64,000 nucleotides of DNA, from the NCBI GenBank assembly GCA_963920765.1, contig OY987245.1:4542727-4606726 (forward strand). Direction: 5' to 3'. The notes under the pieces were generated by a model that saw nothing but the letters and a program-made list of their open reading frames with translations, did no database searches and was not told the DNA's origin. Shown one piece after another: positions 58,936 through 64,000 of the stretch. The stretch comes from Ulota crispa (Eukaryota > Streptophyta > Bryopsida > Orthotrichales > Orthotrichaceae). A program made the translations under genes and the position numbers. The stretch's first letter is position 1, and the number at the start of each line of letters is the position of its first letter.

Positions 58936-60049
58936 TAATGAGCTTCAATTGATGTACACAAAAAACTTGAAGTAAGCACATTGTAATAAATAGCTTTCAT
59001 TGGTGAATTGTATTTTGTTGCTACTTGCGTGGGTATGTTGGAAGTCTTGAAAACCAGGGTCAAATATATTGCTCAAATTTGTTGTTATTGAAGTTATATC
59101 ATGTAATGGCAAAGTATGTTGGGTAATCAAGACAATCATGTTGATCCAATGTAGTTTGGTATGAACTTTGGAGCTTCAAGACTAGAACATTTGCCAAAAC
59201 ATTGAAAAATTGGATATTTGAAAGTAGGCCTTAGATTTAGGATAATGAACAATGTCATTCAAGATTATTGTTTCCGTTTATTCTAAAGATCCAGGACATG
59301 TTGGATTTTGAGATCTTTTTAGGTTTGGGAATCCCCTTTGTTGAGCCTCCCTCATTGTAACTAAAAAACAAATTTGCATGTAGCTATAATAAGGACTTCA
59401 AAGTACTTTTTTAAGTTTCTTTTTACATGCAACATGTATGACATCCAAGAGTTCTATCTTCTAAATGCTCACTAACGTACTATCAATACAAGAAAGAGAA
59501 AAGTTTATGGATACCCCTAAGGTTTGTAATATTTGTATAGATACCCTTGGTTTTTCAGAAATTGCACATATACCCTTGGACCATAACTTTCAGGCGTTTG
59601 TTCTATTGTGCATGTCTTTTCTTTCACCCTTGTGTGCACAATTAGCTTCTTTTCCATTCTATTGCACTCCTTGCTTTAACATTGGTCATGAAGGAAGTAG
59701 TGTGCATAACAAAACAAATGTTTGAAAATGATGATCCAACAATATTTGTGCACTTTCTGAAAAACTAGGGGTATCCTTCCAAATATTGCAAACTTCAAGG
59801 GTTCCAAAAACCACTATACTTGTAAAGATACATCTTTTCTATTAATTTTTGTTTTGCTCATTTATAGATTCAAAAAGAATTTGTCAAAATTTGAATAGAT
59901 TTATTAAATTCACATAAAGTACCACTCAACAAGGGTGCTTTTTCCTTATGCATTGTCCTAAACCAACCTCGAAGGTCTCTAAGTTTTTAAAACAAGATTG
60001 TATCCCTTTACCTATATTCAGACACTCATGTTACAATACAACCTAAGAC
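58936..60049. other. Spacer with foldback MITE family F, copy 6
   Basis: No gene. The family F copy lies at about 59495-59818 (arms GTTTATGGATACCCCTAAGG and GCAAACTTCAAGGG, core TCATGAAGGAAGTAGTGTGC). The rest is AT-rich. Confidence 0.6.
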
Positions 60050-60485
60050 ACAAGGTTTTTTGACGCGCAGCGAAAAAAAAACAATTTAGATTTTTTACGG
60101 GCTGTCTTAGGCTTTTTGGAACAATTCTAGGCTAATACCTCCCAGTCTGGGCCACCTTTGTTGGAAGGGGTAACGTTTGACCCTCACGCACTCGTGATAA
60201 CCGTGCCACGAAACTTAACTAGGCCCCATGCTATGGTTCCTTGCGGTCTGTTTCCGTCACGAGTTAGGGGACCGCCCAAGCGATAATCTATTAACCTTCA
60301 CTGATCCAAGCACGCTCTAGCAAGGCACACACTAAATATGTTTCCAGTACCTATAGCAGCTCCTGCTAAAGCAATGGTAGCTGCTCCTACTCCAATGTTA
60401 ACCTAAGCCGCTCTATTGTTGACGCAGCTCGGCTTCTGAACCGTACATGAGCCTACGGCCTCATACGGCTCTTCTCATAATGTTT
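60050..60485 (-). pseudogene. atp9: NUMT: mitochondrial atp9 exon between two group II introns
   Basis: On the minus strand, 60396-60331 reads IGVGAATIALAGAAIGTGNI plus FS, codons 8-29 of mitochondrial ATP synthase subunit 9. Upstream, at 60471-60438, lies a 34-nt group II intron domain V (starting GAGCCGTATGAGG, ending TGTACGGTTC), followed by a domain VI-like segment and a 3' end in AC right before codon 8. Downstream the exon stops after codon 29 and a group II 5' end GTGTGCC follows, with about 270 bp of GC-richer intron sequence. The two breaks fall exactly at nucleotides 21 and 87, known atp9 intron sites in seed-free plants. GC content is well above the neighbours. The rest of the gene is absent, so this is a nuclear copy of mtDNA and not a gene. 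Outer ends are approximate. Confidence 0.9.
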
Positions 60486-60686
60486 GTACCTTCGAGAGTT
60501 TTGGCCATGTAAAAGAAAATTTTAACAATTAAAAGTTTGCATAAATGTCCTGCTTGTCCTCCACTTTTCTCAAGAGTAATATGATCCACTTCTAAAAGAA
60601 CCCTGACATCCCTATCCTTCCCTTCACTTTCATAACAATCTAAGCTCTAGGCTTCACTAGATCCCTTCAATAGAGGATCTAACCTG
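60486..60686. other. Short spacer
   Basis: Sequence between the NUMT and the Stowaway MITE. Nothing recognisable. Confidence 0.4.
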
Positions 60687-60688
60687 TA

Positions 60689-61107
60689 CTCCCTCTGTCC
60701 CTCTAAAAGAGTTTAAAAACTTCCTTACAAAGGATTAATTGCGTTTTTAGTCTTTGTGCTAGTGACACATGTATTCTAGAATCAATATACCATCTATCAA
60801 ATGTATGCAAAATCTCTAATTTTTATGTTGCCATTTAGGCACCCAAATAACATGCATAAAGTACCATATTCGTGCATGTTGCAAGCTCCTCATTCTTGAT
60901 GATTTAAAGATTAGAAGCAACAATGGTACCTCATATGGGCAAGGCCAAGCTTGTTAAGAGAGGAATGCTCTTCAATTGCTTAACTTGCCCCCATGAGATC
61001 ATTGAACATGACAAGATCTTACTCAGCATTTGAGATCAGCGAAAGGGAGCTTTTTAGTGGTACAAGAAATGTGTCTGATTTGAACGTCTTTAGAGGGACA
61101 GAGGGAG
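60689..61107. mobile_element. Stowaway-type MITE, second, with TA duplication
   Basis: The left end is CTCCCTCTGTCCCTCTAAAA and the right end TTTAGAGGGACAGAGGGAG, with perfect outer inverted repeats of about 18 bp, flanked by TA at 60687-60688 and 61108-61109. It is 419 bp. The interior is unrelated to the copy at 13100. Confidence 0.92.
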
Positions 61108-61109
61108 TA

Positions 61110-61682
61110 AATTTTAAGGCAAAACCTTCTCAATAAAAGCGGTTCAATAATTCTCAAAGAGAATACAACACTCGTATTAAAAATGAGAAAATACTAGAAC
61201 AGTATCATGACTAGATTTAAAGATGTAATTCACAATATATCCAATGTTCCAACTTTGCAAGTAACAATTCACCAATTTTATTGAATTCTTAAAGACAAAA
61301 AATAAGAACAATAGTAAAAGAATAGTCATAATAATGACAAATGGATGAACATTTTATGCAAAAAAAAACTTGTTGGGATTTGGCTCTTGAGATAAAATCC
61401 ACTTCTTCATTGAATCCAATCATTCCTTGAAGTGAATAGTCCCGTTTTCTACGTGCAAAACATTTCCCAAAAAATGTTTGCACAATAGGCAATTCAAAGT
61501 ACATTGGGCCTTAGAATTTCACAAAAAAGAGTTTTCAAAAAAGTGGGTAAGAATCTGTGAGTTCACATATGATGACCATTGCTAAGATTTAAAAGTACAA
61601 AATTTCCATCCCAAATTGAGAAAAAATTTCCCTTCCTTCCTGCACTACCTCACCAAACTAACTACGTACCTTTTTTACCTTA
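61110..61682. other. 3' flank of the Myb-like gene
   Basis: AT-rich spacer and presumed 3' UTR of the leftward gene. No other gene seen. Confidence 0.5.
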
Positions 61683-63801
61683 CTATTGTGTCCGGTCATC
61701 CGATACAGTCTCGTCTGACGACGCATCCCCATCGTCGCCCGCCATCCCGGCCGCACCACGAATGCGAGGGTCCGACTCGGTCTCACTGGAGGAGTTCCCG
61801 TTCTCATGCTTCGACGAGGCTTTCTGCCGACTCTTGAGCTTGAGCTTGAGCTTGAGCTTACTGTCCACAACGGGCAGCAACCAACTCGGCAACCCCTGTT
61901 GCTGCTGCTCTTTTTGTTGCTGTTGTTGTTGCTGAGGATCCACGTCACTTGCATGCCAGTGAGCTGAATCAGGAGACCCCTCCTCGCTCGGTTTGCTCGA
62001 CGGCAAAGGTGACACCGTTTTGCGTTTCCTCGACGACGACACGGCTTCCACTCTCTGCCTGGCATGCGTCTCCTCCTTCACGTCACCTTTTCTTCGTAAC
62101 GGCGACGGCGATGGCGACTGCTTTCTGAACGGACTGGAGTGGCGGTGACGATGATGATGATGCCCGCCTCTGGTACTCTTGGTCGACGTGACCAGCGTCT
62201 CCGCAACATGCGAGCCATGCAGGTTGCGCTCCAGCCCAGGCTCACTCAACAGCGGAGCCAACGGAGGCAGCGAGGACAGGTTCTTCAGCGCCATGAGTTC
62301 CTCCAAAGCAGGAGATGGTCGAGAAAAGGAGGCTTGCTGCTGCGGAGGAGGAGGAGGGGCGTCCACAGATGGCAAAGCAGCAAAATCAACGGGCCGCTTT
62401 GAAAAGGACGACGTGGAAGGAGCAGCACTCGCAGGCTGTGCAGCCACTGCGAAGTGCTGAAACGACGATGAGAAAGAGGGATTGGTGGTGGTGGTGGTGG
62501 TGGTGTTGATGGCCTCCACGCCCGCCATGAGAAAGTTGAGCTCGTTGAGAGGTGGTCCGCTTTCAGCGTTGTCCGGTTTTCTTCGCGTTTTCACTGCTCT
62601 TCGAGGTGGTGTGGGCAGAGGCCCGGGGTGTACAAACGGAGGCAGGAAAGGGACACAGTCTTTGTACAGAAAACAGGTGGCCTGTGCAACGGCGGTGATC
62701 ATGGGCGACACTGTCGCAGCTTTTGGAGGAGGTGGTTGTTGATCAGGTTTGAACGCCTCCCGCAACCAATGCGGGAGGCTCTGGCTCGCCTCGTTTGCAC
62801 CGTCGGTGGTGTTCTTCAACGCTCCCAGCCCGATTTTCACCCTCCGCTTCTCCAGCTCGGCGAACGTCGACGACAGCGAGCTCCTCGAGTCGTGGTGACT
62901 TCGTGGTGAGTCGTGGTACCCGCCCCTCGGCAGGAAATGATCAAAGGGAGCTTTTTGGGAAGAAAACACACCGCTGGAGCTCTGCCCTGACATCCCCAAG
63001 CCAGGCACCGGCGACACCTGCGGCAGGAATGGCAAGGTTTGCTGGTGATGTTGATGATGATGATGATGATGATGATGATCCTGCGTCTGTGCGTCTTGGT
63101 TGTGGGAGAGGTTCGCCAGGAACGAGGCCGGCACTTTGGCTTTCTGCAACTCTTTTGAACTACTGTCGTTGCGTCGACTTCGGCTGCTGCTGCTGGTTCC
63201 CTCCCACTTCTCAAACTCGATGTTCGGGATGGCATCCATGGACCTTGACGCAGCGTTAGCTTGAGATCGTACAGAATTGACGAGGTCCAAAGCGCAGGAT
63301 GGCTCCTGCTGAGCCTTGGCATGCTCAGCAGCAGCGTTGCTCGTCATGCTTAATGACCTCCGATACGACAAATCTACGGCTCTCAGACTCTCCAACACTT
63401 GCTTCCTGTCGAACTCTCCGGGCCCATTGCCCAGTCCATTTCCCAACGCCGGTGCTGCTGCATTGCTGCTCAAGTCTACAGTGTTGTCCTTGGGAATCGC
63501 GTCGTTTTCTTTCCTGTGGGAGCCACTCAGCTTCTTGACATTCACCTCGTCACTTGCTGCTGCATGGTGTCTCTGAGCAGCAGCAGCTCCTTCGTCTGCG
63601 CTCGGAGCTTGTCTTGAAGGTTTCTTTTCAAGATACCCCGGCGGCGGAGCGCCGAACAACTTCAACTGCTCCTCTCTCCATCGCTCTGAGAGATCATGGG
63701 CAGTTCGGCGTTTGTGGAAATTCAGGCGGTGGTCTTGTAGCATCTTCGCCCAGTTGCCAACTCCAAGGCGACGGACGCCTTCAACAACAAACACGCGTTT
63801 C
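61683..63801 (-). CDS. Telobox-Myb-like DNA-binding protein, 5' partial
   Basis: The last exon, about 705 codons, of a nuclear DNA-binding protein. Its first about 50 residues read KKRVFVVEGVRRLGVGNWAKML then a FHKRRTAHDLSERWR segment. This is the second and third helix region of a single Myb/SANT repeat of the TRF type, where VDLKDKW is the usual telobox core and AHDLSERW stands in its place. The rest is disordered, with His, Gln, Ser and Pro runs, several basic clusters, RKRKT (nuclear signal-like), a KLKLKLKLK repeat coded by a 6-bp TTGAGC array, and an acidic Ser/Glu/Asp C-terminus. The exon probably begins near 63801 after an AG acceptor. The frame stays open to 63896, but that part looks intronic, and earlier exons lie outside the window. 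Telomere or telo-box binding is inferred from the Myb type only. No second domain is recognisable. Confidence 0.7.
63049..63078. repeat. (GAT)n / poly-His tract
   Basis: A GATGAT-type triplet run codes a His-rich stretch in the Myb-like protein. Several CAG/CTG triplet runs lie nearby in the same exon. Confidence 0.85.
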
Positions 63802-64000
63802 TTAACATTGTCAGAACATAATGAAGAAACCAACTTCACAAGCAAGGCAGGCTTTTTCACCATCCCCAAAAGGACTAAAAGGTCCAATATGATCACTTGA
63901 ATAGAAATATTTCAACGCAACAAAAAAATCCTTGGTCCATTAAGGATGATTATTAAGAATTTAAATCCAACGCAAACAAGGCCCAAGTTTACTGAATTCC
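63802..64000. other. Intron of the Myb-like gene at the window edge
   Basis: AT-rich sequence upstream of the last exon of the Myb-like gene, most likely an intron. Nothing else seen. Confidence 0.5.

Noticed and set aside
62139..63259. Several plus-strand frames of 80-154 codons
   Set aside because: They are antisense shadows of the GC-rich, triplet-repeat-rich Myb-like exon.

Overview
This is a nuclear window from a land plant. It holds genes split by GT-AG introns, a plastid tocopherol/plastoquinone methyltransferase, a plant-type cytosolic tRNA-Leu, and AT-rich spacers packed with small DNA transposons. A nuclear copy of mitochondrial atp9, with group II introns at nucleotide positions 21 and 87 of the gene, points to a seed-free plant (bryophyte, lycophyte or fern). 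I cannot narrow this further from sequence alone.

Layout. 1-3.4 kb: AT-rich spacer with a 149-bp tandem repeat. 3.5-4.6 kb: decayed Penelope-like reverse transcriptase (-). 5.9 kb: tRNA-Leu(UAG) (-). 6.5-9.1 kb: VTE3-type methyltransferase (-), three exons. 9.1-26.3 kb: about 17 kb without a gene, holding MITEs of several superfamilies, a (TA)n tract and a decaying 128-bp tandem array. 26.3-29.3 kb: conserved-looking, plastid-type unknown gene (-), eight exons with broken frame. 30.3-35.0 kb: YeeZ-like NAD(P)-binding protein (+), eight exons, one intron of the U12 AT-AC class. 35.5-37.0 kb: coiled-coil membrane protein (-). 37-41.5 kb: repeats. 41.5-41.8 kb: small W/P-rich protein (-). 43.5-44.0 kb: PIG-P (-). 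44-50.9 kb: repeats. 51.0-55.8 kb: eIF3d (+), sixteen exons. 55.8-61.6 kb: minisatellite, repeats and the atp9 NUMT. 61.7-63.8 kb: telobox-Myb-like DNA-binding protein (-), 5' end missing.

The genes are unrelated housekeeping genes (plastid prenylquinone synthesis, GPI anchor synthesis, translation initiation, DNA binding). They do not form a cluster or pathway, and I found no operon-like novel system. The unusual content is the minor-spliceosome intron, the mitochondrial atp9 insertion, the reverse transcriptase remnant and the set of non-autonomous DNA transposons. Many of the last show readable target-site duplications: TA, TTA, TTAA, AAT and 9 bp. Two pairs of different TTAA elements share a single TTAA.

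Exon boundaries were read by eye from splice signals, phase and family resemblance. No database search was run.
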